Shown here piece after piece: positions 1-9,200 of a stretch of DNA of 33,203 nt. The translations under genes were made by a program, and so were the position numbers. Under the pieces are notes generated by a model. That model made no database searches. It was not told the origin of the DNA and saw nothing but the letters and a program-made list of their open reading frames with translations. This DNA is from an uncultured Saprospiraceae bacterium (GTDB taxonomy: Bacteria > Bacteroidota > Bacteroidia > Chitinophagales > Saprospiraceae), in contig CALDGQ010000015.1 in NCBI GenBank assembly GCA_937941765.1, positions 1 to 33,203 of the forward strand, given 5' to 3'. The first letter of the stretch is position 1. Each line of letters begins with the position of its first letter.

Positions 1-1104
1 GCCACCAATGTTTCTAACTACATTGTTTACTTTGATGGAAATTATTATTACAGCACGGATGGAGTATTCACCATTCCTGTGGATGATTGTGATGAATTTC
101 TTTTCCAATATAGCCTACAATGTTTGGATGGAACTTACACAGGTTGGGTTTGGCAAACTTTTGACCCAGACTGTGTGATAACAACATGCACAACTGATGA
201 TGCTACCATTTCTACTAATTATGATGGCGGCTCTACTGGAACCATTACGATTTCTGCCGCCAATGTTTCTAACTACATTGTTTACTTTGATGGAAATTAT
301 TATTACAGCACGGATGGGGTATTCACCATTCCTGTAGATGATTGTGATGAATTTCTTTTCCAATATAGCCTACAATGTTTGGATGGAACTTACACAGGTT
401 GGGTGTGGCAAACTTTTGATCCGGACTGTGTTATAACAACATGCACAACTGATGATGCAACCATTTCTACTAATTATGATGGTGGTTCTACTGGAACCAT
501 TACGATCTCTGCAGCGAATGTTTCCAACTACACCGTTTACTTTAATGGCACTTATTATGACAGTGCGGATGGGTTGTTCACCATTCCTGTGGATGATTGT
601 GAAGAATTTTTATATCAATACACACTTACTTGCTTAGATGGATCTTACTCAGGTTGGGTCTGGCAAACTTTCGATCCAGACTGTGTCATAACAACATGCA
701 CAACTGATGATGCGACCATTTCTACTAATTATGATGGTGGTTCTACTGGTACTATTTCAATCTCTGCTGCCAATGTTTCCAACTACACCGTTTACTTTAA
801 TGGCACTTATTATGACAGTGCGGATGGGGTATTCACTATTCCAGTTGATGATTGTGAAGAATTTTTATACCAATACACACTTACTTGTTTGGATGGATCT
901 TATTCTGGTTGGGTGTGGCAAACTTTTGATCCAGCCTGTAATTCTATCGCATTGCCTTGCACAACTGATAATGCAACAATTACAAGTTCTTATGACGGCG
1001 GTACTACTGGAACCATAACCATTTCTGCAGTCAACGTTTCGAAATATACTATCTATATAAATTCTACTTATTATAATAGTGAAAATGGTGTATTTACGAT
1101 TCCA
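1..1104 (+). repeat. 255-bp tandem repeats inside the secreted-protein gene
   Basis: Units of exactly 255 bp start at 79, 334 and 589; a 261-bp unit starts at 844. The bases before 79 are the end of another unit, since base 1 aligns with base 256. The partial first unit and the next are almost identical at DNA level, including silent positions, whereas the 844 unit has drifted and gained two codons. This gradient implies recent duplication at the upstream end, by unequal crossing-over or slippage, so copy number is probably variable and assembly across it may be unreliable. Confidence 0.9.
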
Positions 1105-1524
1105 GTTAACAATTGTGATCCGATTCAGTTTCAGTTTATGCTTACTTGTAATGATGGGACATATGCCAATTGGACATGGGCAACATTTGAAGATCCAAAC
1201 TGTCGTGGAGCAAATGGAAACCATATGGCAGGTTCAAATACAGAAGAGGAATTGGGTAAATTCAAAAGTAGTTCTTTAACTGTTTTTCCGAATCCTTTTG
1301 ATCAGAAACTTCAATTTACTTTTGAAAATAATCAAGATGCTAAGGTCATTATAGAGTTATATAATGCGATGGGTACTTTGGTCATTTCGGAAGAAGTTTT
1401 CAGACCTGTAGGTTCAGCTAATTTTGAAATCAATAATGATTTACCGAGCGGAGCTTATTACTACCGAATCCAATTCAATGAAAAATGGCATACAGGAAAA
1501 GTGATGAAGGTTTCGAAAAGATAA
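1..1524 (+). CDS. T9SS-secreted Cys-rich tandem-repeat protein (5' end cut by window)
   Basis: The reading frame is open from base 1, so the N-terminus and any signal peptide lie outside the window. What is visible is an array of 85-residue units starting at 79, 334, 589 and 844 (the last is 87 residues), a partial unit before 79 and a last partial unit from 1105. Each unit carries four Cys (VDDC, QCLDG or TCLDG, DPDC, TTCTTD), a GWVWQTFDP motif and a YDGGSTGTI motif, suggesting a small disulfide-stabilised beta domain; I do not recognise the domain family. The C-terminus (from about 1260) is a classic type A T9SS sorting domain (VFPNPF, YNAMGTLV, LPSGAYYYRI, a basic end), so the protein is probably exported and anchored to or released from the outer membrane. 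An adhesin or surface-layer role is inference. A strong terminator follows. Confidence 0.85.
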   Translation, partial: ATNVSNYIVYFDGNYYYSTDGVFTIPVDDCDEFLFQYSLQCLDGTYTGWVWQTFDPDCVITTCTTDDATISTNYDGGSTGTITISAANVSNYIVYFDGNYYYSTDGVFTIPVDDCDEFLFQYSLQCLDGTYTGWVWQTFDPDCVITTCTTDDATISTNYDGGSTGTITISAANVSNYTVYFNGTYYDSADGLFTIPVDDCEEFLYQYTLTCLDGSYSGWVWQTFDPDCVITTCTTDDATISTNYDGGSTGTISISAANVSNYTVYFNGTYYDSADGVFTIPVDDCEEFLYQYTLTCLDGSYSGWVWQTFDPACNSIALPCTTDNATITSSYDGGTTGTITISAVNVSKYTIYINSTYYNSENGVFTIPVNNCDPIQFQFMLTCNDGTYANWTWATFEDPNCRGANGNHMAGSNTEEELGKFKSSSLTVFPNPFDQKLQFTFENNQDAKVIIELYNAMGTLVISEEVFRPVGSANFEINNDLPSGAYYYRIQFNEKWHTGKVMKVSKR

Positions 1525-1581
1525 TGTTATAAATTACTTTGTAGATTTGATTACCACTGATTTAATCTAACAATTTGATTT

Positions 1582-1616
1582 CAGCCGTATTATTTAAAAT
1601 GATACGGCTGTTTTTT
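1582..1616 (+). terminator. Intrinsic terminator of the repeat-protein gene
   Basis: A perfect 9-bp stem (CAGCCGTAT at 1582-1590 with ATACGGCTG at 1602-1610) is followed directly by six T. It lies 58 bp after the stop codon of the secreted repeat protein and should end its transcript. Confidence 0.88.
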
Positions 1617-1676
1617 ATTCTAATACAAAATTTAGCTGCTTCGCTGATTATTTTTTTGAACCATTCGCTCATTTTT

Positions 1677-1765
1677 TTTGAACCATATAAGGAATATTAG
1701 TTCATATAAGAGCATACGAGAGAACGATCAACTTATATGTCCTTAAATTCCTTATATGGTTCAAA
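1677..1765. repeat. Nested inverted repeat (19-bp and 8-bp arms), dispersed-element candidate
   Basis: The outer arms TTTGAACCATATAAGGAAT (1677-1695) and its exact reverse complement (1747-1765) are perfect over 19 bp. An inner pair, CATATAAG (1703-1710) and CTTATATG (1732-1739), gives a second stem. No T-run follows, so it is not a normal terminator. The phrase 'CATATAAG/CTTATATG' around a short spacer resembles intergenic repeats I associate with Bacteroidota genomes, but only a genome-wide search could show whether it is dispersed. Confidence 0.75.
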
Positions 1766-1987
1766 TTGAGTTTGAGGTTAAATGCTTTGGAGACCATCAC
1801 TTTAAATCTGTAAGGTGTGTTTGTAGTACGTTGTAACCACCTTCTAATCCTTCGGATAGGTTGCGCGAGGAGTACGCTGAAAGTAGTTTTGCTAAATTTA
1901 ACATTATAGTTTCGCACAACTTGTCTATTCACTTCCCTATACACGCTCTTTCCTTAAAAACAAGTAAGAACCTATTATTTTTTTATA

Positions 1988-3046
1988 CTAATTCCCAACA
2001 GAAACTCGAGGATCCAAAAATGCATATAGCACATCTACCAAAATATTGATTAACACAAAAATCGCAGCAGTAAATAAAACCGCACCTAAAACCAATGGAA
2101 TATCAAAAGTCAATAACGCATTGACCGTCACTAATCCTAGTCCTTGATAATTAAAAACATTTTCTACAAAAAAGGCTCCTGCTAACAATGCTGCGAACCA
2201 ACCCGAAATTGCGGTTGCAACCGGATTCATTGCATTTCGTAAGGCATGTTTAAAAATTACTTTCTTTGCGGATAAGCCTTTGGCTTTGGCAGTACGAATA
2301 TAATCCGAGGACAAAACGTCTAACATCGCAGAACGCGTAAGTTGTGTTATTATAGCAACGGGTCTTATCCCTAATGCAAACGTAGGTAAGATTAAATTTT
2401 TCCAAACATATTTTTTATCTCCGAAGTCATCCAAAACAATAAGACTTCCCTGGACGTTCAACCCTGTATAGTTGTACAAGAAAAATCCAAAGACTAGTGC
2501 TAATATCATCGCTGCCACATAACTTGGCAATGAGAATCCCATCACTGAAACGATCATCGCGATGTTATCGAAAACCGAATGTTGCTTCAATGCAGCAATT
2601 ACTCCTAAAGTCACTCCGATTAAGGTCGCTAACAAAATGGAACTTAATGCAAGTATCAATGTCAAAGGAATTGCGTCAGCCAACACATCGGATACTCGCC
2701 TACCTGTTTGAAAAGACTCCCGAAGATAAGGCCATTTCAAGACTAGTACTTTTTGACCTAATGGAATTAATTTGACGTAACTGTATTTCGATAAATTTTC
2801 TGGTGTATTTTTCAACATCGCAATTGGAGAAACATCTCTTAAGTACATTCCTAATTGCACATACAATGGTTGGTCGAGTCCAAGGTCTGCTTTTTTGGCT
2901 TCCATGGTTTCGATGTCCGCTCTTTGCCCGAAAGTTAGTTGTGCCGGATCGACTGGTGCCAAAAAGATGATAGAAGAAATAATCAACACCACCAAAATTA
3001 ACACGACGATGCCGTATCCTATTCTGCGTATGATGAAGTTGATCAT
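1988..3046 (-). CDS. Peptide/oligopeptide ABC transporter permease (DppB/OppB family)
   Basis: This 352-residue inner-membrane protein starts MINFIIRRIGYGIVV, typical of the first helix of DppB-type permeases, and has about six hydrophobic helices. The cytoplasmic coupling (EAA) loop is visible as YIRTAKAKGLSAKKVIFKHALRNA-like sequence around residues 243-266, followed by the conserved last helices and a DPRV end. It is somewhat longer than the roughly 310-340 usual, through an extra periplasmic stretch between residues 75 and 115. No DppC partner or substrate-binding protein is adjacent; the fused ATPase at 14381-16159 is the plausible energy subunit. It lies 205 bp downstream of selD on the same strand, separated by hairpin-rich DNA, so co-transcription with selD is uncertain. 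Confidence 0.9.
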   Translation of the reverse strand: MINFIIRRIGYGIVVLILVVLIISSIIFLAPVDPAQLTFGQRADIETMEAKKADLGLDQPLYVQLGMYLRDVSPIAMLKNTPENLSKYSYVKLIPLGQKVLVLKWPYLRESFQTGRRVSDVLADAIPLTLILALSSILLATLIGVTLGVIAALKQHSVFDNIAMIVSVMGFSLPSYVAAMILALVFGFFLYNYTGLNVQGSLIVLDDFGDKKYVWKNLILPTFALGIRPVAIITQLTRSAMLDVLSSDYIRTAKAKGLSAKKVIFKHALRNAMNPVATAISGWFAALLAGAFFVENVFNYQGLGLVTVNALLTFDIPLVLGAVLFTAAIFVLINILVDVLYAFLDPRVSVGN

Positions 3047-3178
3047 GTTTTTGCTTTTTTATTTATTTTAATTTGCTAATTGCCTCCCTTTTGCTAAGGG
3101 TTTCACCCTTTGCTGCCAGTTATGTCGTTCCTTCAGAACTTTTTTGGACACGCGCTAACTCACGAACTCACGCAACAG

Positions 3179-3218
3179 CCCTCCTTTTTCCAAGGAGGGT
3201 CGGAACATTTATGTTCCG
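3179..3218. repeat. Twin-hairpin palindromic element in the selD-permease spacer
   Basis: Two perfect stems stand back to back: CCCTCC (3179-3184) with GGAGGG (3194-3199), then CGGAACAT (3201-3208) with ATGTTCCG (3211-3218), followed by GGGTGGATCC. There is no trailing T-run. The 'CCCTCC..GGAGGG..GGGGTGG' layout looks like a repetitive extragenic palindrome; sequence further left (3080-3115, TTTGCTAAGGGTTTCACCCTTTGC) also forms a small stem. A role as a transcription brake between selD and the permease gene is inference. Confidence 0.65.
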
Positions 3219-3251
3219 GGGTGGATCCAACAAATCCAATGGATAAAGTGC

Positions 3252-4298
3252 TCACTCCACATATACCATCTTCTCCCCTTTCTCTACAATTCGACCAAAT
3301 GATTCTAACAACAAACCTTCTTTTTTGGTCAAATTCCTAAATTCCTCCAAATGATCAGAACAAACAGCAACCAATAGACCGCCACTGGTCTGAGGATCAC
3401 ACAATATACTTTTTTGATAATCCGTTACTTCAGCAATCTTGTGTCCGTAAGCGGTCCAATTACGTTTCGTTCCGCCTGGCATCGATCCTTTCTCTATATA
3501 ATAATCAATCACTTCACGATCTAAATAAGGTACTTTTTCAAAATCAATATGAGCAGTTAAATCACTTGCTTCACACATTTCAGATAAATGTCCCAACAAT
3601 CCAAAGCCGGTTACATCTGTCATCGCATGAATATAATCTTGTTGTCCGAAAACCAGTCCAATATTATTTAATTGGGTCATGCTATCTCTAGCAATATCCG
3701 CGTCTTGCAGTCTTAAAATAGCTTTTTTCTGAGCTGTTGACAAGATACCTACTCCGAGTCCCTTTGTCAGAAATAAGTGATCTCCAACTTTCGCTCCTCC
3801 ATTCTTTTTTAAGTTCGCGATTTTCATTTTCCCAGTTACTGCCAATCCGAAAATAGGTTCAGGACTATCAATACTGTGTCCACCTGCTAATGCAATCCCT
3901 GCATCTGCACATGCACTCCGCGCTCCTTCGATCACTTCATTGGCCACTTCAGCAGGAATTTTATTGATCGGCCAACCTAAAATGGCAATCGCTACAATCG
4001 GTTCAGCACCCATTGCATAAATATCACTAATGGCATTGACAGAAGCAATGCGACCAAAATCTTTTGCATCATCAACAATCGGCATAAAAAAATCAGTGGT
4101 ACTGACAATTGCGTTGCCATCTCCAACATCAACTACACAGGCATCATCTCTTTCAGTATTACCAACCAATAAATTCGGAAATGAAGTTTTAACTTCATTG
4201 GACTTTAAGATTTTATCCAAAACATCGGGTGCTATTTTACATCCACAACCTGCACCATGACTATATTGTGTTAGTTTATATACCGTTTTCGTCTGCAT
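3252..4298 (-). CDS. selD: Selenide, water dikinase (selenophosphate synthetase)
   Basis: The enzyme makes selenophosphate from selenide and ATP. The 348-residue product matches E. coli SelD along its length: the active-site segment YSHGAGCGCK gives catalytic Cys18 and Lys21 (E. coli Cys17 and Lys20), followed by RDDACVVDVGDG, STTDFFMPIVDDAKDFGRIA, GGHSIDSPEPIFGLAVTGK and the C-terminal LCDPQTSGGLL. It is the Cys form, not the selenocysteine form seen in some bacteria. The ATG lies inside mnmH, overlapping it by 23 bp, so the two are translationally linked. With MnmH next door and no selA, selB or selC in the window, the visible use of selenophosphate is tRNA selenation rather than selenoprotein synthesis. 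Confidence 0.97.
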   Translation of the reverse strand: MQTKTVYKLTQYSHGAGCGCKIAPDVLDKILKSNEVKTSFPNLLVGNTERDDACVVDVGDGNAIVSTTDFFMPIVDDAKDFGRIASVNAISDIYAMGAEPIVAIAILGWPINKIPAEVANEVIEGARSACADAGIALAGGHSIDSPEPIFGLAVTGKMKIANLKKNGGAKVGDHLFLTKGLGVGILSTAQKKAILRLQDADIARDSMTQLNNIGLVFGQQDYIHAMTDVTGFGLLGHLSEMCEASDLTAHIDFEKVPYLDREVIDYYIEKGSMPGGTKRNWTAYGHKIAEVTDYQKSILCDPQTSGGLLVAVCSDHLEEFRNLTKKEGLLLESFGRIVEKGEKMVYVE

Positions 4299-5313
4299 AG
4301 TTGATTAGTTTATTGGCGATTTCTTTATTGCTTTTTTCTTCAAATTTAACGTTGTGAATATCAGGTGAAATATTAGTTTCAAGTCCGTGTAAGTAAGTCT
4401 TATCGTAATATTTCAAAGCAATTTCTGTGGCTACTTGATAATCTTCAACTGCGATGGCATCAACAGCATTTTGATAAGCCAAGCCACCCAATCGTTTTTT
4501 TATTTTCTCAAATGAACTAGTTAGTGCTTCGTTTGGAAAAACGGCATAGCCATCAATTAGATGTTTAACTCGGTGCTTAAAAGAACGTTCGATATTGATT
4601 AAAGGAGCGGCTTTTATTTGTGTCCAGAAATCTTTTGGGATATATACTTTCCCGATGTGCTTCGATTCATTTTCGACCCAAACTCTTCTGGAAACATCTA
4701 ATTTGCTTAACTCATGATGCAAACAATTTTCAAAATGTTCAGTTGAAGGTTGTTCCAATTGTTCTCCTAAAGCGCCAAAAGCAGATCCTTTGTGGCAAGC
4801 AATCTTTTCTAAATCCAACAATTGTTCTCCGCTTTCTTTAATATGGTGGAGAATCTCCGTCTTGGCACAACCTGTTTTGCCACCAAGTACTACAAATTTA
4901 TATTTTTGATCCTTAAAAGAATTCAAGACAAATTGACGATAGGATTTGTAACCTCCGATTAATGTCAATGCTTCAAATCCAAAATTCTGCAACAACCAAG
5001 ACATACTTTGGCTTCGTTTTCCACCTCTCCAACAATGTACTATCACCTTATTAGCTTTAGCAAGATTTCTTGCTTCTCTTAAAAAGTGACTCATTTTTGC
5101 GCCGGCAAATTCAAGTCCAATGACATAAGCTTTTTCTTTACCTTCTTGTTTGTAAGCAGTACCAACAATAGCTCTTTCCTCGTTTGAGAACAAAGGAAAA
5201 TTGATAGCGCCAGGAATGTGTGCTTTATCAAATTCAATTGGAGATCGTACATCGAATAGTTTTCTCCCCTTCCTAAATTTGTCTAGATCTTTTATGTCAA
5301 TTGTAATACTCAA
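4276..5313 (-). CDS. mnmH: tRNA 2-selenouridine synthase (rhodanese + P-loop)
   Basis: This enzyme replaces sulfur by selenium in the wobble 2-thiouridine of tRNAs using selenophosphate, the product of the next gene, selD. Residues 1-130 form a rhodanese domain (FDVRSPIEFDKAHIPGAINFPL) with the catalytic Cys94 in HCWRGGKRSQ; a P-loop GGKTGCAKT follows at 144-152. The length of 345 fits the family. The frame starts directly after the glpK stop codon and in the same frame as glpK; its first usable start is TTG at 5313, since the next Met (about residue 74) would delete half of the rhodanese domain. Start choice is therefore forced to TTG or a nearby ATT. The C-terminus overlaps selD by 23 bp. 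Confidence 0.95.
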   Translation of the reverse strand: MSITIDIKDLDKFRKGRKLFDVRSPIEFDKAHIPGAINFPLFSNEERAIVGTAYKQEGKEKAYVIGLEFAGAKMSHFLREARNLAKANKVIVHCWRGGKRSQSMSWLLQNFGFEALTLIGGYKSYRQFVLNSFKDQKYKFVVLGGKTGCAKTEILHHIKESGEQLLDLEKIACHKGSAFGALGEQLEQPSTEHFENCLHHELSKLDVSRRVWVENESKHIGKVYIPKDFWTQIKAAPLINIERSFKHRVKHLIDGYAVFPNEALTSSFEKIKKRLGGLAYQNAVDAIAVEDYQVATEIALKYYDKTYLHGLETNISPDIHNVKFEEKSNKEIANKLINYADENGI

Positions 5314-6807
<1,494 letters not shown>

Positions 6808-6822
6808 TTAAAATTGAGTGCT

Positions 6823-6830
6823 CAAATATA
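6823..6830 (-). promoter_or_regulatory. Bacteroidota -7 element upstream of glpK
   Basis: On the minus strand the sequence TATATTTG matches the Bacteroidota -7 consensus TAnnTTTG exactly, 22 bp before the glpK ATG. No clear -33 TTG is present at the usual distance, so this is half a promoter match. It would give a very short leader for the glpK-mnmH-selD transcript. Confidence 0.4.
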
Positions 6831-6956
6831 AACAATTAAAGAAGGATTGACATTACCTTTATATTATACAAATTGTATTCTAAAATGGTGGGTACTCTAT
6901 AGAAGAAAAATTTATTGTTCAATTTGTATTAGTTCCAAACGATTTAAAAATCAAAA

Positions 6957-8549
6957 ATGAAAGTTGAATATATATCTTTTGATGATGTGCCGCAGTTCTC
7001 CAGTAGAGACAAGGCTTATGTAAATGAGGATGAAAAGATGGCCCCTTTCTATAAGTATAAAGTATCGCTTGAAGCATTTAAAGAAGCAATTGAGGATCGT
7101 CAAAAATTTCCGATTAATAGAAATGTCTTGGTGAATGTATTGAATCAACAATACGAGCAATTTGAAACATCGACTTTGGTTGCAAAGAATATAGCTGCAT
7201 TGGCTTCACCTAACACTTACACCATTATCACTGCTCATCAACCGGCCCTTTGCACTGGACCACTTTACTATATTTATAAAATCATTTCAACCATAAATTT
7301 AACCAAACAGTTAAACGAAAAATATAAAGATTTACACTTTGTACCTGTCTTTATTTCAGGTGGGGAAGATCATGATTTTGAAGAAGTCAATCATTTCAAT
7401 TTATTTGGTCAAAATATGGAGTGGCAATCTGCAGAAAAAGGTGCGGTCGGTCGTATGTCTACTGCAAATTTGAAACCTGTAATTGAAGCTGTTAAAGAAA
7501 AATTGGGTGACCATGAAAATGCAAACTTCCTCCACTCATTACTGGATAATTCTTATCTAAAATTTGAAAATTATAGCCAAGCGACAATTAGTTTAGTTAA
7601 TGATTTATTCAAAGCACATGGTTTGGTTGTTTTGAATATGGATCATGCAGATTTGAAAAGTGAATTCATTCCGATTTTAGAAAAAGAATTATTTGATGAA
7701 GCTTCTGAACAAACTGTATTAGCGACTCAAAAGGAATTAGAAGCAAAAGGTTTTAAAGCACAAGCGACACCTCGACCTATCAATCTTTTTTATTTGGATG
7801 ATCAAATTCGGGAACGAATTGTTAGAGATGATGATAATTTTCAGGTATTGAATACGGAGTTGTCTTTTTCTGAATCAGAAATGAAAGCTTTATTACATGC
7901 GCATCCTGAAAAATTCAGTCCCAATGTAATCATGAGACCCATTTATCAAGAATTCATTTTACCAAATTTGGCCTACATTGGTGGAGGTGGTGAAATTGCC
8001 TATTGGCTAGAGCGGAAAACACAATTTGAAAAACTGAATACTTTTTTCCCAATGTTGATTCGTAGAGATTCCGTCTTATGGGTGGATAGTGGAAGTTTCA
8101 AAAAAATGAATAAACTAGGGCTCTCCTACTCTAATTTCTTTGCCGAAACCAATGAATTAACCAAATCTTTTGTTGTCAAAAACTCTGAACATGAATTGAA
8201 TTTCAACGAAGAAATCACCAAGCTAGAATCTGTTTTCGAAGAAATTTCTGCCAAAATAAAAATGATTGATGTAACATTAGAAAAAAGAAGTAATGCGGAT
8301 CAAGCCAAATTTTTAAAAGGTCTTAAAGAATTACAAACTAAATTGGTAAAAGCAGAAAAAAATAAAAGTGAAGTAGCGGTAGGTCAGATTTCTAAGTTGG
8401 CACAAAAACTTTTTCCAAATAATAGCCTTCAAGAACGGAAGGACAATTTCTTTGGATTTTATTTAAAATATGGAGATCGATTTTTTGAGGTGTTATTAGA
8501 TGCTTTGGATCCTATGAAAAAGGAGATGGTGGTGGTTTTGGATGTTTGA
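6957..8549 (+). CDS. bshC: Bacillithiol biosynthesis cysteine-adding enzyme BshC
   Basis: BshC adds cysteine to glucosaminyl-malate, the last step to bacillithiol, the low-molecular-weight thiol of many Bacteroidota and Firmicutes. The 530-residue product has family hallmarks: TAHQPALCTGPLYYIYKI (about residues 93-110), FISGGEDHDFEEVNHFN (about 133-149), MRPIYQEFILPNLAYIGGGGE near residue 340, and a C-terminal helical, Lys/Glu-rich coiled coil (about 410-490) before the final lobe. The ATG at 6957 is preceded by A-rich sequence without a Shine-Dalgarno. It is transcribed divergently from glpK with 155 bp between. bshA and bshB are not in the window, so they must be elsewhere if the pathway is complete. 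Confidence 0.95.
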   Translation: MKVEYISFDDVPQFSSRDKAYVNEDEKMAPFYKYKVSLEAFKEAIEDRQKFPINRNVLVNVLNQQYEQFETSTLVAKNIAALASPNTYTIITAHQPALCTGPLYYIYKIISTINLTKQLNEKYKDLHFVPVFISGGEDHDFEEVNHFNLFGQNMEWQSAEKGAVGRMSTANLKPVIEAVKEKLGDHENANFLHSLLDNSYLKFENYSQATISLVNDLFKAHGLVVLNMDHADLKSEFIPILEKELFDEASEQTVLATQKELEAKGFKAQATPRPINLFYLDDQIRERIVRDDDNFQVLNTELSFSESEMKALLHAHPEKFSPNVIMRPIYQEFILPNLAYIGGGGEIAYWLERKTQFEKLNTFFPMLIRRDSVLWVDSGSFKKMNKLGLSYSNFFAETNELTKSFVVKNSEHELNFNEEITKLESVFEEISAKIKMIDVTLEKRSNADQAKFLKGLKELQTKLVKAEKNKSEVAVGQISKLAQKLFPNNSLQERKDNFFGFYLKYGDRFFEVLLDALDPMKKEMVVVLDV

Positions 8550-9200
8550 TTTTTATTTGACCCAATCTTGCGTGACTTTCAGCTGAACGGATTTAGGTAA
8601 ATGCAAATCCTAAGCGACAAGGACATAAAAAAATAAAAAACGAGCAAACATTGTTACAAATGTTTGGGGATATTCAGGAGTAACAAATTTCGTCTTTCTG
8701 AATTATTTTTGGATGCACTAATACGATTTAAATTTATTCTGAATAATCATCAATATCCCTGCTTTTTCTAATTTGATTTTTCGAGGAATCTAGTTCTTTT
8801 TCTTTTTTTATTGGATTTGGTTGGCAAAGAGGTTTAATGGAATAAGCCGTTTCACGGTTCACTTCAATAAAATGTCCTCTGGGACTTTTGATTTCGTTCA
8901 TGTCGAACATATAAAATCGGCCTCCCGCAACAAAATCCAAGTATATGTTTGTTTTAACTGAATTTGCAACAATTTAAATACGTTGTTTAATTTTAACGTA
9001 ATTACCTCGTTTTATTGGGTTTCTACGTAAAATTGATTCATTATTCCCAAAAAAAAATAAACCTAACTACTTGGTTATCAATGTTTTGTCTTACTTCTGA
9101 ATACCCCTGTTTGCTCTTTTAACTATAAAAGTCAATACTATAAAATATTCTAAGTATAAAACGTTAGACATACTCGTTCAATAAAATGAACACCCTACCC
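8550..9200. other. 650-bp stretch between convergent bshC and accD
   Basis: No confident gene. An 8-bp stem CAAACATT/AATGTTTG with a 6-base loop sits at 8645-8666; it lacks a T-run. The minus-strand frame at 8734-8940 is the only coding-like segment and is listed separately. From 8942 to 9200 the DNA is very AT-rich without recognisable structure. Confidence 0.6.
8734..8940 (-). pseudogene. Possible small gene or remnant (about 68 codons), unknown function
   Basis: The translation is not low-complexity and begins with a well-mixed, globular-looking segment (DFVAGGRFYMFDMNEIKSP, then RGHFIEVNRETAYSI), ending in a charged tail. There is no ATG start: the frame opens after a stop at 8974-8976 and offers only TTG at 8940 or ATT codons further up. 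It could be a short hypothetical protein or the C-terminal remnant of a longer decayed gene. I do not recognise the sequence, and chance is not excluded. Confidence 0.25.

Larger units (their letters stand above)
1525..1987. other. Gene-free 463-bp stretch carrying an inverted-repeat element
   Basis: Between the repeat-protein gene and the convergent permease gene I see no supportable gene. Besides the terminator at 1582-1616 it has two direct copies of TTTTTTTGAACCAT (about 1649 and 1674), the long inverted repeat at 1677-1765, and the 13-mer CGCGAGGAGTACG at 1864-1876, which recurs in the hairpin at the right end of the window. The 80-codon minus-strand frame through it (1702-1944) is basic, begins at no convincing start and overlaps the inverted repeat, so it is more likely part of a dispersed element than a gene. 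Confidence 0.6.

Noticed and set aside
1..1104. Regular tandem repeats as a possible CRISPR array
   Set aside because: Units are 255 bp, contiguous without spacers, and keep an open reading frame that encodes a Cys-rich domain.
1752..1766. GGTTCAAAT as a tRNA T-loop
   Set aside because: No acceptor stem, anticodon arm or D-arm fits around it; it is part of the 19-bp inverted-repeat arm.
1702..1944. 80-codon basic minus-strand frame
   Set aside because: It runs through the inverted repeat at 1677-1765 and has no supporting start signal; more likely part of a repeat element.
8645..8666. CAAACATT/AATGTTTG hairpin as the bshC terminator
   Set aside because: The stem is AT-rich and there is no following T-run; it sits about 95 bp after the stop.
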